A program made the translations under genes and the position numbers. A stretch of DNA of 64,000 bases from Roseomonas marmotae (GTDB lineage Bacteria > Pseudomonadota > Alphaproteobacteria > Acetobacterales > Acetobacteraceae). The notes beneath the pieces were generated by a model. The model did not search any database and was not told the origin of the DNA. It worked only from the letters and a program-made list of their open reading frames with translations. Numbering within the stretch: position 1 is the first letter of the stretch; every line of letters begins with the position of its first letter. Of this stretch, positions 55,022 through 64,000 are shown piece after piece. The stretch lies in contig NZ_CP061091.1 of assembly GCF_017654485.1 (NCBI RefSeq), forward strand, positions 331,501 to 395,500. Reading direction: 5' to 3'.

Positions 55022-56598
55022 ACTTCGAAGGCTGCGCGCATCAGGGCCTGGGTATAGGCCTCGCGCGGGGCGCGCAACAGGGCATCGGCATCGCCGCTTT
55101 CGACCACCTTGCCACCCTTCAGCACCATGATCCGGTGCGCCATGGCCCGCACCACCCGGAGGTCGTGGCTGATGAAGAGGTAAGCCAGCCGGTGCCGCGC
55201 CTGAAGGCCACGCAGCAGTTCCACCACCTGCGCCTGGACGGAGACATCCAGCGCGCTGGTCGGCTCATCCAGCACCAGCAGGCGGGGGTTCAGCACCAGG
55301 GCGCGGGCGATGGCGATGCGCTGCCGCTGGCCGCCGCTGAATTCATGCGGGTAGCGCGTGGCCGTGGCGGGGTCGAGCCCGACTTCCTCCAGCGCCCCCT
55401 TCACCCGCGCCTCCCGCTGTGCCCGGCTGAGTTCCGGGGCATGGACGGCCAGTCCCTCCCCCACGATCTCCTCCACGCTCATGCGCGGGGAGAGCGAGCC
55501 ATAGGGGTCCTGGAACACCACCTGCATCCGTGCCCGCAGGGGCCGCAGCTGCGCGCGGGACAGTCCCTGGATCGGCTTGCCCTCGAAGCGCACCATGCCC
55601 TCGCTGCGCTCCAGCTGCAGCAGGCTCAGCCCCAGCGTGGTCTTGCCCGACCCGCTCTCCCCCACCAAGCCCAGCGTTTCGCCCTCGCGCAGGTCGAAGG
55701 AGACGCCGTCCACCGCGCGCACCTCGCCCACCTTCCGCCGCAACACGCCGCGCCGGATCGGGAAATGCACCTTTATCTGTTCAGCTTCCAGGACGACCGG
55801 GGCCGATGCGGGAACAGGTTCCGGCTTCCCGCGCGGCTCCGTCGCCAGCAGCATCTTTGTATACTCGTGCCGCGGGTCATTCAGCACCTGGGCAGCCGGC
55901 CCCTGCTCCACCACCCGGCCGTGGCGCATCACCACCACATGGTCCGCATGCCGCCGCACGATGGACAGGTCATGGGTGATCAGCAGCATCGCCATGTTCA
56001 GGCGCTGCTTCAACTGGCCCAGCAGTTCCAGGATCTGCGCCTGGATGGTGACATCCAGCGCCGTGGTCGGCTCATCCGCGATCAGCAGCTTCGGGTCGTT
56101 GGCCAGCGCCGCCGCGATCATCACGCGCTGCCGCTGCCCGCCCGAAAGCTGGTGCGGAAAGGCATCCAGCCGCTGCGCGGGGTCCGGCAGCCCCGCGCGT
56201 TCGAGCAACTCGATCACCCGCGCCCGCAGCGCCGCGCCACGCAGGGGCTGGTGCAGCGTCACCGCCTCCCCCACCTGGCGGCCGATGCTGTGCAGCGGGT
56301 TCAGCGAGGTCATGGGCTCCTGGAAGACCATGCCCGCCACGCCGCCGCGCAGGCGCTGCAACTCGGCCGGGCTGGCCTTCAGCACATCGGTGCCGTCCAG
56401 CAGGATGCGCCCCGCCGGATTGGCGCCGCCCGGCCCCAGCAGTTGCAGGCAGGACAGCGCCGTGACGCTCTTGCCCGAGCCGGATTCACCGACCAGCGCC
56501 ACCGTCTGGCCGGGGGCGACGGAGAAGGACACGTCGCGCACCACCTCCTGACCACGGAAGGCGACGGAGAGGTCCTGGACTTCGAGGATGGGCTTCAT
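55018..56598 (-). CDS. yejF: YejF-type dual-ATPase subunit of a peptide ABC importer
   Basis: The 526-residue protein joins two ATPase domains. The first has Walker A VGESGSGKS, signature QLSGGQRQRVMIA and Walker B LLIADEPTTALD; the second has VGESGSGKTT, FSGGQRQRIAIA and LLVLDEPTSALD. It powers uptake of oligopeptides and microcin-C-like compounds with YejA, YejB and YejE. ATG 56598 matches the family start but has a poor ribosome site, and a 200-bp repeat element separates it from yejE. Confidence 0.95.
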   Translation of the reverse strand: MKPILEVQDLSVAFRGQEVVRDVSFSVAPGQTVALVGESGSGKSVTALSCLQLLGPGGANPAGRILLDGTDVLKASPAELQRLRGGVAGMVFQEPMTSLNPLHSIGRQVGEAVTLHQPLRGAALRARVIELLERAGLPDPAQRLDAFPHQLSGGQRQRVMIAAALANDPKLLIADEPTTALDVTIQAQILELLGQLKQRLNMAMLLITHDLSIVRRHADHVVVMRHGRVVEQGPAAQVLNDPRHEYTKMLLATEPRGKPEPVPASAPVVLEAEQIKVHFPIRRGVLRRKVGEVRAVDGVSFDLREGETLGLVGESGSGKTTLGLSLLQLERSEGMVRFEGKPIQGLSRAQLRPLRARMQVVFQDPYGSLSPRMSVEEIVGEGLAVHAPELSRAQREARVKGALEEVGLDPATATRYPHEFSGGQRQRIAIARALVLNPRLLVLDEPTSALDVSVQAQVVELLRGLQARHRLAYLFISHDLRVVRAMAHRIMVLKGGKVVESGDADALLRAPREAYTQALMRAAFEV

Positions 56599-56622
56599 GC
56601 CGCGAACGCCGGGAAGGAAGAG

Positions 56623-56822
56623 AAGGCTGGGGTGGAAAGTCCACCCCAGACCCCGCTTCGAGTTGGCACTTCGGCGGAGGTGGCAGCGCGGGCGTGGCGT
56701 GAGAGGCTGTTGAAAATCATCTCCACCGGGCCGCGCGCGCTGCGGTGGGTCGTGGCGGCAGGGGCTGGCCAGCCCGCTCCAATTCGAAGCGGGGTCTGGG
56801 GTGGACTTTCCACCCCAGCCTT
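56623..56822. repeat. 200-bp inverted-repeat element (MITE/BIME-like) between yejE and yejF
   Basis: Two 44-bp arms (56623-56666 and 56779-56822) are reverse complements with one mismatch. Each arm is itself a hairpin, CTGGGGTGGA-AAG-TCCACCCCAG in the left arm, followed by a CCCGCTTCG stretch. About 112 bp of unrelated sequence lies between. It looks like a non-autonomous repeat element or a paired REP unit inserted in the operon. A degenerate related hairpin is at 28401-28445. Confidence 0.8.
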
Positions 56823-56836
56823 TCCCTTCCACATCA

Positions 56837-57868
56837 TCATCGCCCGCCCCCCGGAAGCTTGCGCGGATCGAAGGCGTCGCGCACCGCCTCGCCGATGAAG
56901 ATCAGCAGGGTCAGCACGCCGCCCAGCACCACGAAGGCGGTGATGCCCAGCCAGGGCGCCTGCAGGTTGTTCTTGCCCTGGTTCACCAGTTCGCCCAGCG
57001 AGGGCGAGCCCGGCGGCAGGCCGAAGCCGAGGAAGTCGAGCGAGGCCAGGATGGTGACGGAGCCGGAGAGCAGGAAGGGCAGGAAGGTCAGCGTCGCCAC
57101 CATGGCATTCGGCAGGATGTGGCGCAGCATCACGCGGCTGTCGGAGACGCCCAGCGCCTTGGCCGCGCGCACATAGTCCAGGTTGCGGCCGCGCAGGAAT
57201 TCGGCGCGTACCACGCCGGTCAGCGCCATCCAGGAAAACAGCAGCAGGAAGACCAGCAGCGTCCAGAAGCCCGGCTCGATGATGGAGGAGAGGATGATCA
57301 GCAGGAAGAGTTGCGGCATCCCGGACCAGATCTCGATGAAGCGCTGGAAGCTGAGATCGACCCAGCCGCCGTAATAGCCCTGCACCGCGCCGGCGAGGAT
57401 GCCGACGACGGAGCTGGCGAGCGTCAGCGCAAAGCCGAAGAGGACGGAGATGCGGAAGCCCCAGATGACGCGGGCCAGTACGTCGCGCGACTGGTCGTCG
57501 GTGCCGAGCAGGTTGCGCCAGGAAGGCGGCGAGGGCGCGGGCTGGCCGAGGTCGCGGATGATGGTGTCGTAGCGGTAGGGGACGGGGGGCCAGATGGCCC
57601 AGCCATGCTTCTCGATCTCCTCCCGCAGCTCGGGGTCGCGCCAGACGGCCTCGGTGGGGAAGCCGTCGGGGATGATGTCGCTTTCCGCATAGCTGCGCAC
57701 GACGGGGAAGAACCATTTGCCATCGACACGCGCCACGATGGGGCGGTCATTGGCGACGAATTCGGCGCCCAGCGTGAGGACGAAGAGGACGGCGAAGATC
57801 CAGAGCGAGATCCAGCCGCGCCGGTTGGCACGGAAATTCTGCAGGCGCCGCCGCGTGATGGGCGTCAT
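56837..57868 (-). CDS. yejE: YejE-type permease of the peptide ABC importer
   Basis: The 343-residue inner-membrane protein has a first helix (WISLWIFAVLFVLTLGAEFV), a periplasmic insertion typical of YejE (VDGKWFFPVVRSYAESDIIPDGFPTEAVW), and the ABC permease core with the EAA loop LDYVRAAKALGVSDSRVMLRHILPN. Its ATG overlaps the yejB stop by one base, so they are coupled. Confidence 0.95.
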   Translation of the reverse strand: MTPITRRRLQNFRANRRGWISLWIFAVLFVLTLGAEFVANDRPIVARVDGKWFFPVVRSYAESDIIPDGFPTEAVWRDPELREEIEKHGWAIWPPVPYRYDTIIRDLGQPAPSPPSWRNLLGTDDQSRDVLARVIWGFRISVLFGFALTLASSVVGILAGAVQGYYGGWVDLSFQRFIEIWSGMPQLFLLIILSSIIEPGFWTLLVFLLLFSWMALTGVVRAEFLRGRNLDYVRAAKALGVSDSRVMLRHILPNAMVATLTFLPFLLSGSVTILASLDFLGFGLPPGSPSLGELVNQGKNNLQAPWLGITAFVVLGGVLTLLIFIGEAVRDAFDPRKLPGGGR

Positions 57869-58974
57869 CAGCGGCGGGCCTCGAAGTCGATGCGCGGATC
57901 GACGAGGGTATAGGTGATGTCACCGATGATCTGCATCACCAGCCCCAGCAGGGTGAAGATGTAGAGGGTGCCGAACATCACGGGATAGTCGCGGCGGATG
58001 GCGCTCTCGAAGCCCAGCAGCCCGAGGCCGTCGAGGGAGAAGACGATCTCCACCAGCAGCGCGCCGGTGAAGAGGATGCCGATGAAGGCGGCCGGGAAGC
58101 CGGCGATGATCAGCAGCATGGCGTTGCGGAAGACATGGCCGTAGAGCACGCGCTTCTCCCCCGCCCCCTTGGCGCGGGCGGAGAGCACGTATTGCTTGCC
58201 GATCTCGTCCATGAAGCTGTTCTTCGTCAGCATGGTCAGGCTGGCGAAGCCGCCGATGACGAGGGAGGTGATGGGCAGCACCATGTGCCAGCCATAATCC
58301 AGCGCCCGCTGCCAGAAGGGCCAGCCGGCCGAGCCGGAGGTTGTCAGGCCCCGTAGCGGGAAGATCTGCAGAAACGACCCGCCGGCGAAGAGCACGACGA
58401 GGAGAATGGCAAACAGGAAGCCCGGTACCGCATAGCCCACCAGCACGGCGGCCGAGGTCCAGAAGTCGAAGCGCGAGCCGTCCCGCACCGCCTTGGCGAT
58501 GCCGAGGGGGATGGAGATCAGGTAGATCAGCAGCGTGGACCAGAGGCCGAGGCTGATGGAGACCGGCAGCTTCTCCAGCAGCAGGTCCAGCACCGGTCGG
58601 CCCTGGAACAGGCTGCTGCCGAAATCGAAGGTCAGGTAGCCCTTCATCATCTCGAGGAAGCGGACATGCGCCGGCTTGTCGAAGCCGAAGGCGCGCTCGA
58701 TCTCCGCCACCACCGCCGGGTCCAGCCCGCGCGCGCCGCGATAGGTGCCGACGGGCCCGCCATCGCCCCCGCCGCCACCGCCGGGCATCCGCACCTCTCC
58801 CCCGCCCTCGCCGGAGATGCGGCCGATGGCGCTGCCGCCCTGCCCGCGCAGCTCCGCCAGCATCTGTTCCACCGGCCCGCCGGGGGCGAATTGCACGATG
58901 GCGAAATTGATCAGGATGATGCCGAACAGCGTCGGCACCAGCAGCGCCAGCCGGCGGAGGAGATAGGCGCCCAC
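57868..58974 (-). CDS. yejB: YejB-type permease of the peptide ABC importer
   Basis: The 368-residue inner-membrane permease starts [38 protein letters not shown], the standard DppB/YejB N-terminus. A glycine-rich periplasmic stretch ([16 protein letters not shown]) follows, and the EAA loop is [25 protein letters not shown]. Together with YejE it forms the channel. It begins 9 bp after the end of yejA. Confidence 0.95.
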   Translation of the reverse strand: MGAYLLRRLALLVPTLFGIILINFAIVQFAPGGPVEQMLAELRGQGGSAIGRISGEGGGEVRMPGGGGGGDGGPVGTYRGARGLDPAVVAEIERAFGFDKPAHVRFLEMMKGYLTFDFGSSLFQGRPVLDLLLEKLPVSISLGLWSTLLIYLISIPLGIAKAVRDGSRFDFWTSAAVLVGYAVPGFLFAILLVVLFAGGSFLQIFPLRGLTTSGSAGWPFWQRALDYGWHMVLPITSLVIGGFASLTMLTKNSFMDEIGKQYVLSARAKGAGEKRVLYGHVFRNAMLLIIAGFPAAFIGILFTGALLVEIVFSLDGLGLLGFESAIRRDYPVMFGTLYIFTLLGLVMQIIGDITYTLVDPRIDFEARR

Positions 58975-58983
58975 GCGGCGGGC

Positions 58984-60885
58984 TTACTGCGCGGCGCTGC
59001 GGTCGGCGGGCAGGGCGCGGTCCCGCGCGGGCTCCACCCACCAGCTCATCAGGTCCAGCCCGTAGCGGGGGTTGCGCTCGGGCTTGCCGAACTTGTCCCA
59101 CCAGGCCACGCGGAAGACCCGGCTGTGCCAGTGCGGCACCACGTAGTGGCCCCAGAGCAGCACGCGGTCGAGCGCGCGGGTGCGGTCGATCAGGGCCTGC
59201 CGGTCCGGCGCGTTGACCACCAGCTCCACCAGCGCGTCCACCACCGGGTCGGCGACGCCGATCAGGTTGCGGCTACCCGGCTCCTTCGCCTTCTCGCTGG
59301 ACCAGAAGTCGCGCTGCTCATTGCCGGGGGAGAGGGATTGCGGGATGACATCGACCGTCATGTCGAAGTCGAACTCGTCCATGCGCTTCTGATACTGCGC
59401 GGCATCGACCGTACGCACCCGCGCCTCGATCCCCAGGCGCTGGAGCGACTGGATGTAAGGCAGGGCGACCCGCTCGAAGGTCGCGCTGTCCAGCAGGATC
59501 TCGAAGCTGAAGGGCTGGCCCTGGCCATTGACCAGACGGCGGTCCTTCACCGTCCAGCCGGCGGCGGCGAGCAGCCCCAGCGCCTTGCGCGCATTCTCCC
59601 GATTGGAATTCTGGCCATCCGAGGCCGGCACGCGGAATTCGCTGGTGAAGAGTTCCTCCGGCACCCGGCCGCGGAAGGCGGAGAGGATCAGCAGTTCGCC
59701 CTCGGAGGGCAGGCCGGTCGCCGCCAGCTCGGAATTGGAGAAATAGGAAGTCGTGCGCGTATAGCTGCCGTAGAAGAGGTTGGCGTTCATCCATTCGAAG
59801 TCGAACATCAGCCCCATGGCCTCGCGCACCCGCCGGTCCTGGAAGAGGGGACGGCGGGTGTTCATGACGAAGCCCTGCATACCCGTCGGCAGTTCGTGGC
59901 GGATTTCCTCCCGCTTCACCGCGCCCCGGCGGACGGCCGGGAATTCGTAGGCGGTGGCCCAGTCCTTGGCCACGTTCTCCTGCCGGAAATCGACCTGCCC
60001 GGCCTTGAAGGCCTCCAGCGCCACGGTGCTGTCGCGGAAATACTCGTAGCGCAGGGTGTCGATGTTGTTGGTGCCCTTCATGCTCGGCAGGTCGCGGCCC
60101 CAGTAATCGGCGACGCGCTTCAGCACGAGGCTCCGCCCGGGCTCGAACCGCTCGATCCGGTAGGGGCCGGAGCCCAGCGGGACCTCCAGGCCGGGCTGGG
60201 CGAAATCCTTGCCCTCCCAGAAGTGCTTCGGCAGCACGGGCATCTGGCCCAGGATCAGCCCCAGCTCCCGGTTCTCGTCGGTGGAGAAGCGGAAGACGGC
60301 GCGGCGCGGGCCATCGGCCACCACCTCCGCCACATCGCCCCAATAGGCGCGGTAGAAGGGGCGGCCCTTCTCCCGCAGGGTATTGAAGGTCCAGACCACG
60401 TCATCCGCCGTGACCGGCCTGCCGTCATGCCAGCGGGCGGCCTCGTTCAGCTCGAAGGTGATGCCGCGGCGGTCGCCGGGCACCTCGATCACCTGCGCCA
60501 GATGCGCGTATTCGGTGCTGGCCTCGTCCATGCTGGGGGCCAGCAGCGTGTCGTAGATCCGCATCACCCCGCCGGCGGCGGTGCCGCGCAGGATGAAGGG
60601 GTTGAAGCTGTCGAAGCTGCCGATGGCCGCCAGCGCCAGCTCCCCGCCCTTCGGCGCATCGGGGTTCACCCAGGGCCAGTGCGGATAGTCGGCCGGCAGG
60701 TTGGGCTCCCCCAGCAGGGAGAGCGCATGGGTCCGGCGCAGCTCCGGCACCGGCGGGGCCGCCGGCTGGGGCGGCAACGACCCGCCGGCCGCGGGGGCGG
60801 ACGAAGGCGCCTGCGCCCAGGCCCGCCCATGGGCCATGGCGCTGGCGAGAACGAAACCGGAGATGAGCAGCTGACGTCGGCGCAT
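58984..60885 (-). CDS. yejA: YejA-type periplasmic peptide-binding protein
   Basis: The 633-residue solute-binding protein delivers peptides to the YejBEF importer. The signal peptide is [23 protein letters not shown]. The SBP family 5 fold is seen in [56 protein letters not shown] and [26 protein letters not shown]. An upstream in-frame start at 60921 is less likely because it would bury the signal peptide. It is the first gene of the yej operon. Confidence 0.94.
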   Translation of the reverse strand: MRRRQLLISGFVLASAMAHGRAWAQAPSSAPAAGGSLPPQPAAPPVPELRRTHALSLLGEPNLPADYPHWPWVNPDAPKGGELALAAIGSFDSFNPFILRGTAAGGVMRIYDTLLAPSMDEASTEYAHLAQVIEVPGDRRGITFELNEAARWHDGRPVTADDVVWTFNTLREKGRPFYRAYWGDVAEVVADGPRRAVFRFSTDENRELGLILGQMPVLPKHFWEGKDFAQPGLEVPLGSGPYRIERFEPGRSLVLKRVADYWGRDLPSMKGTNNIDTLRYEYFRDSTVALEAFKAGQVDFRQENVAKDWATAYEFPAVRRGAVKREEIRHELPTGMQGFVMNTRRPLFQDRRVREAMGLMFDFEWMNANLFYGSYTRTTSYFSNSELAATGLPSEGELLILSAFRGRVPEELFTSEFRVPASDGQNSNRENARKALGLLAAAGWTVKDRRLVNGQGQPFSFEILLDSATFERVALPYIQSLQRLGIEARVRTVDAAQYQKRMDEFDFDMTVDVIPQSLSPGNEQRDFWSSEKAKEPGSRNLIGVADPVVDALVELVVNAPDRQALIDRTRALDRVLLWGHYVVPHWHSRVFRVAWWDKFGKPERNPRYGLDLMSWWVEPARDRALPADRSAAQ

Positions 60886-61049
60886 GGATGCTAGGATGTG
60901 GCTTCCTGCGCGCCAGGACAACCATTCCCGCGATTGCGGATGGCAACGTCATGTTTCAACCCCTTTCGCCCGGCCGGCGCCGCGGGCTTCCTTTACCCTC
61001 CCCCTTCCCGCATAAGGCCCGGAACGCCCCGTCCGAGAGCCTGCCCGCC

Positions 61050-62156
61050 ATGTCCCATAACAGCTTCGGCCATCTCTTCCGCGTCACCAGCTGGGGGGAG
61101 AGCCACGGACCGGCGATCGGCGGCGTGGTGGATGGCTGCCCGCCGGGCCTCGCGCTCTCCGAGGCCGATATCCAGCCCTATCTGGACCGCCGCCGCCCCG
61201 GCCAGTCCAAATTCGTGACCCAGCGGCAGGAGGCGGACCAGGTCCGCATCCTCTCCGGCGTCTTCGAGGGGCTGACCACCGGCACCCCCATCGCCTTCAT
61301 CATCGAGAACACCGACCAGCGCTCCCGCGACTATGGGGAGATCGTGAATACCTTCCGCCCCGGCCATGCGGACCTGGCCTATCACCTGAAATACGGCGTG
61401 CGGGACTATCGCGGCGGCGGGCGCTCCAGCGCGCGGGAGACGGCGGTGCGCGTGGCGGCCGGCGCCATCGCCCGTAAGGTGCTGGGGGATGCGGTGCGGG
61501 TTCGCGGCGCGCTGGTGCAGGTGGGACCCGACGCCATCGACCGCGCCCGTTTCGACTGGGCGCAGGTGGACCGGAATCCCTTCTTCTGCCCGGACCCGGT
61601 GGCGGCGGAGCGCTGGGAGGCCCTGCTGGCCGAGACGCGCAAATCCGGCAGCAGCCTGGGCGCCGTGGTGGAGGTGGTGGCGGAGGGCGTGCCGGTGGGC
61701 CTGGGCGCCCCCCTCTATGCCAAGCTGGACGCCGAGATCGCTGCCGCGCTGATGAGCATCAATGCCGTCAAGGCCGTCGAGATCGGCGAGGGTTTCGCGA
61801 GTGCCGCCCTGACGGGCGAGGAAAACGCCGACGAGATGCGGATGGGACCGGATGGGGAGGTCGAATTCCTCTCCAACCATGCCGGCGGCATCCTGGGCGG
61901 CATTTCCACCGGGCAGCCGGTGGTGGCGCGCTTCGCGGTGAAGCCCACCTCCTCCATCCTGACGCCGCGCCTGTCGGTGGACCGTTTCGGCCAGGAGGTG
62001 GAGATGCGCACCAAGGGCCGCCACGATCCCTGCGTGGGCCTGCGCGCCGTGCCGGTGGGCGAGGCCATGCTGGCCTGCGTGCTGGCCGACCACCTGCTGC
62101 GCCACCGCGCGCAGAACCCGGAGGCCCCCACCCGGCCCCGCCTGCCGCGCAACTGA
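61050..62156 (+). CDS. aroC: Chorismate synthase
   Basis: The FMN-dependent enzyme makes chorismate, the branch-point precursor of aromatic amino acids. The 368-residue protein begins [33 protein letters not shown] and has [31 protein letters not shown] and [27 protein letters not shown], all family signatures. ATG 61050 (MSHNSF) is chosen within a longer open frame. It is divergent from the yej operon. Confidence 0.97.
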   Translation: MSHNSFGHLFRVTSWGESHGPAIGGVVDGCPPGLALSEADIQPYLDRRRPGQSKFVTQRQEADQVRILSGVFEGLTTGTPIAFIIENTDQRSRDYGEIVNTFRPGHADLAYHLKYGVRDYRGGGRSSARETAVRVAAGAIARKVLGDAVRVRGALVQVGPDAIDRARFDWAQVDRNPFFCPDPVAAERWEALLAETRKSGSSLGAVVEVVAEGVPVGLGAPLYAKLDAEIAAALMSINAVKAVEIGEGFASAALTGEENADEMRMGPDGEVEFLSNHAGGILGGISTGQPVVARFAVKPTSSILTPRLSVDRFGQEVEMRTKGRHDPCVGLRAVPVGEAMLACVLADHLLRHRAQNPEAPTRPRLPRN

Positions 62157-62254
62157 GGCGGCCCGCTCCGCAAGTCGTGCTCCGGCCAGCGGCTTGACGG
62201 CCTCCACCTTGCTCAGAATAGGCTTGGGCGTCCGTGACGGAGACAGGCGTCCCC

Positions 62255-63472
62255 ATGCCGCTCAACGACCTCTCCCTGCCCGATGCCGAACCGGCCACCG
62301 CCCCCTGGCAGGCCTTCCTGGGGCTGGCGGGGCCGGATGCCTGGGCGCGGCGGATGGCGGAGCTGGCCCTGCGGACCCGCCCGCATTCCTGGCGCGGCCG
62401 CGCGGCGCAGCAGCGCCATGCGCTGGAGCTGATCCTGTCCCGCCTCTCCCGCCCCGAGGCCGGGCGCCCGGGCCCTGGCCGGGCGGAGCACCTGCTGCTG
62501 GCCCTGGCGCGGGATGCCGTCGCCCTCTCCGACGCCCTGCCTGCAGCGCCGCGCGCCCGGCTGCGGGAGCAGTTGCTGCAGGGCCTGACCGGCGAGGCCA
62601 CGCTGATCCCGCTGTTCCACCTGCTGCGGGAGGCGGCGCGGCAGCGCGCGCGGGGCTTCGAGGTCCGTTTCACCGGCCTGACCGAAGGCACCCCATACGA
62701 CCTGTTGCTGACACGGGACGGGGTGGAGGCCGAGCTGGCCTGTGAGATGTTCTCGGCCGAGGAAGGACGCCCCGTGCCGCGCGGCGACTGGTGCGCGCTG
62801 ATGGATGGCATCAACCCGGACCTGCAGACCTGGCTGGCGGCGCATCCCGGCCGCTACCTGCTGAAGATGACCCTGCCCGAGGGCATCCATGGGCCGGAGC
62901 AGCTCTCGGAACTGCAGCGGCGCATCTCGGCGCTGCTGGCGGCGCAGAAGCGGCAGGATGCCTCGGCGGCGGCGGTGCTGAAGCTGGACCCGCTGATGCT
63001 GGCCGGGGCCCGCATGGCCGCGCAGCGGGACCTGCCGAGCCAGCTGCGCGCGCAGTTCGGCCCGGACGCGCATCTGGCCGTGACGGGGGACCCGGCGGGG
63101 GGCAGCGTCTTCGTGCTGGCGGCGCGGGCGGGCCAGGACAATACGGTGGCCCAGGCCGCCGTGCGCGGCCTGGGCCAGGCCACCGCGCGGCTGAGCGGCA
63201 GCCGGCCCGGCATCCTCTCCGTCTTCCTGGATGATATCGACCGCCTGGAATGGCGGGGGCTGCGGGAGGCGCTGGAACTGGAGGGCGCGGTACGCCGCTT
63301 CTTCACGAGCCCCGCGGCCCGGCCGCTGGCGGCCGCCAGCTTCACGACGCGGCATGAGATCTTCGGCACCGCGCCGCCCGACGCGGCCGCCGAGGGCGAG
63401 CTGCGCTTCCGCAATTCCGCCCATCCCGCCGCCGCCGACCCGGCACTGCGGCCGGCCATCGCCTCCTGCTGA
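62255..63472 (+). CDS. Conserved-looking protein of unknown function
   Basis: The 405-residue soluble protein has an Ala/Leu/Arg-rich helical N-terminal half. A central block, GFEVRFTGLTEGTPYDLLLTRDGVEAELACEMFSAEEG, has a D-x(n)-E pattern somewhat like a nuclease fold, but the expected lysine is missing, so no activity is claimed. A later stretch, GDWCALMDGINPDLQTWLAAHPGRYLLKMTLPEGI, is distinctive. No signal peptide or membrane segment is seen. Start ATG 62255 is preferred over GTG 62234. GC-rich codons match the host. Confidence 0.7.
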   Translation: MPLNDLSLPDAEPATAPWQAFLGLAGPDAWARRMAELALRTRPHSWRGRAAQQRHALELILSRLSRPEAGRPGPGRAEHLLLALARDAVALSDALPAAPRARLREQLLQGLTGEATLIPLFHLLREAARQRARGFEVRFTGLTEGTPYDLLLTRDGVEAELACEMFSAEEGRPVPRGDWCALMDGINPDLQTWLAAHPGRYLLKMTLPEGIHGPEQLSELQRRISALLAAQKRQDASAAAVLKLDPLMLAGARMAAQRDLPSQLRAQFGPDAHLAVTGDPAGGSVFVLAARAGQDNTVAQAAVRGLGQATARLSGSRPGILSVFLDDIDRLEWRGLREALELEGAVRRFFTSPAARPLAAASFTTRHEIFGTAPPDAAAEGELRFRNSAHPAAADPALRPAIASC

Positions 63473-63659
63473 AGCACGGCGGGAGCACGCGCTCAATTCC
63501 CGGCGCCGGGAGCTTTCATCCTGCCGTGAAGCCTGTCATCTCGCGTGCTCGTGAAACGGGTTTCGCAACAAATGGTAAAATTTCTTGCTCTGATATGGAA
63601 CTATTTGCTGCATGCTGCATTGCATCATCGGTCCAACGCGTGTCGAGGCAGGAGCCCTT

Positions 63660-63824
63660 ATGTCCGAACGGGAGATGGAAGCTAAACTTGCCGAGCTGGA
63701 CAGGCTGCTGAACGACCCTGAGGTCCGGATGGACCCGCACCGGGTCTGGCTCCTGCTGCAGGAAATCTCCGGCGCCACCCGGCAGGCACAGCCACAGGCC
63801 CAGCCCACCGCCGTCGCGGCCTGA
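63660..63824 (+). CDS. Small acidic protein of unknown function
   Basis: The 54-residue protein (MSEREMEAKLAELDRLLNDP start) is mostly helical with heptad-like leucines and ends in a Gln/Ala/Pro tail. AGGAG precedes ATG 63660, and the 60-nt stretch before it is AT-richer than the surroundings. The frame is open upstream to 63612. It is too short for a confident family call. It converges on tlyA with a 6-bp gap. Confidence 0.65.
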   Translation: MSEREMEAKLAELDRLLNDPEVRMDPHRVWLLLQEISGATRQAQPQAQPTAVAA

Positions 63825-63837
63825 CGCGCGTCAGGCC
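63818..63837. terminator. 20-bp palindrome covering two converging stop codons
   Basis: GGCCTGACGCGCGTCAGGCC is a perfect palindrome. The two TGA stops of the converging genes lie in its arms, so it can act as a shared 3' hairpin. Confidence 0.5.
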
Positions 63838-64000
63838 GGGCTTTCCGCGCCGGCCTTGCGGGCGGCGATCAGGAATTCACGGTTGCCTTCGGGCCCCAGG
63901 ATCGGGCTTGGCTCGATGCCCAGTACCTGCCAGCCCGGCAGGCCCGACCACCAGGACCGCACGGCCGCGCAGACGGCCTCATGCACTTCCGGGTCGCGCA
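63831..64000 (-). CDS. tlyA: TlyA family rRNA methyltransferase, C-terminal part
   Basis: Only the last 56 residues are inside the window. The stretch WQVLGIEPSPILGPEGNREFLIAARKAG carries the GI-x-PSPI-x-GPEGN-x-EFL signature at the end of TlyA (hemolysin A family) 2'-O-methyltransferases that modify 16S and 23S rRNA. The start lies beyond the right edge. In many alphaproteobacteria this gene follows dxs, which cannot be seen here. Confidence 0.88.
   Translation of the reverse strand, partial: RDPEVHEAVCAAVRSWWSGLPGWQVLGIEPSPILGPEGNREFLIAARKAGAESPA

Noticed and set aside
58760..58800. Glycine-coding repeat in yejB as an unstable tract
   Set aside because: The GGC/GGT codons are mixed and interrupted, unlike the pure (GGT)9 tract at 21607.

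Overview
The window is high-GC, densely packed bacterial chromosome. The gene set points to an alphaproteobacterium of the Acetobacteraceae, most likely Roseomonas or a close relative: a ChvI-type response regulator divergent from an ATP-dependent pckA, an Hda-ppk-ppx polyphosphate block, a CycM-like membrane cytochrome c, YejABEF, HisN, CoaBC, and an IS5-family element of the IS1031 type common in acetic acid bacteria. The genus is an inference from gene content and base composition.

Layout. 1-6930 holds chvI (cut by the window edge), pckA, an MpaB-like oxygenase, an adenosine-deaminase-like hydrolase, argG and a solitary DUF4096 protein that resembles only the N-terminal half of IS5-type transposases. 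About 6985-10720 is an AT-richer accessory island. It carries a two-gene cassette read leftwards: a 110-residue protein resembling effector-associated constant component 1 (EACC1), then a 542-residue protein of unknown family with an HExxH metal-binding motif. A complete IS1031-type insertion sequence sits 20 bp in front of the first start codon and separates the cassette from what looks like its original promoter. The two genes are joined by an unusual set of competing inverted repeats. This cassette is the best candidate in the window for an undescribed conflict or defence system.

10805-24608 holds membrane-quality genes (NfeD with an SPFH protein), DoxX with a divergent LysR regulator, an AI-2E family permease, ndk, a 52-residue membrane protein, a GFA-family protein, an SGNH hydrolase, a VOC protein, a second SPFH protein with a possible N-terminal frameshift, purM-purN, and the operon DUF2066 - CDP-alcohol phosphatidyltransferase - PerM - HdaA. 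24619-28364 adds ppk and ppx. 28549-33708 has hisN-cytochrome c, pheA, a lytic transglycosylase, and coaBC-dut. 33899-39486 has a small exported protein, rpe - heparinase-like - glycosyltransferase, and trxA with a soluble sugar dehydrogenase. 39618-45240 is glnD and mutS. 45426-49261 has a DNA-repair methyltransferase with a quinone oxidoreductase, and a TagD/TagF-like pair suggesting a polyol-phosphate surface polymer.

49319-64000 has a GNAT protein, an aldose-1-epimerase relative, an aspartyl/asparaginyl hydroxylase-like protein, an FtrA-type regulator divergent from a rhodanese, an acyltransferase, the yejABEF peptide importer operon (with a 200-bp inverted-repeat element between yejE and yejF), aroC, two proteins of unknown function and the 3' end of tlyA. 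Outside the island most genes are ordinary housekeeping genes. Many operons use stop/start overlaps of 1 or 4 nt. No tRNA, rRNA or CRISPR array was seen.
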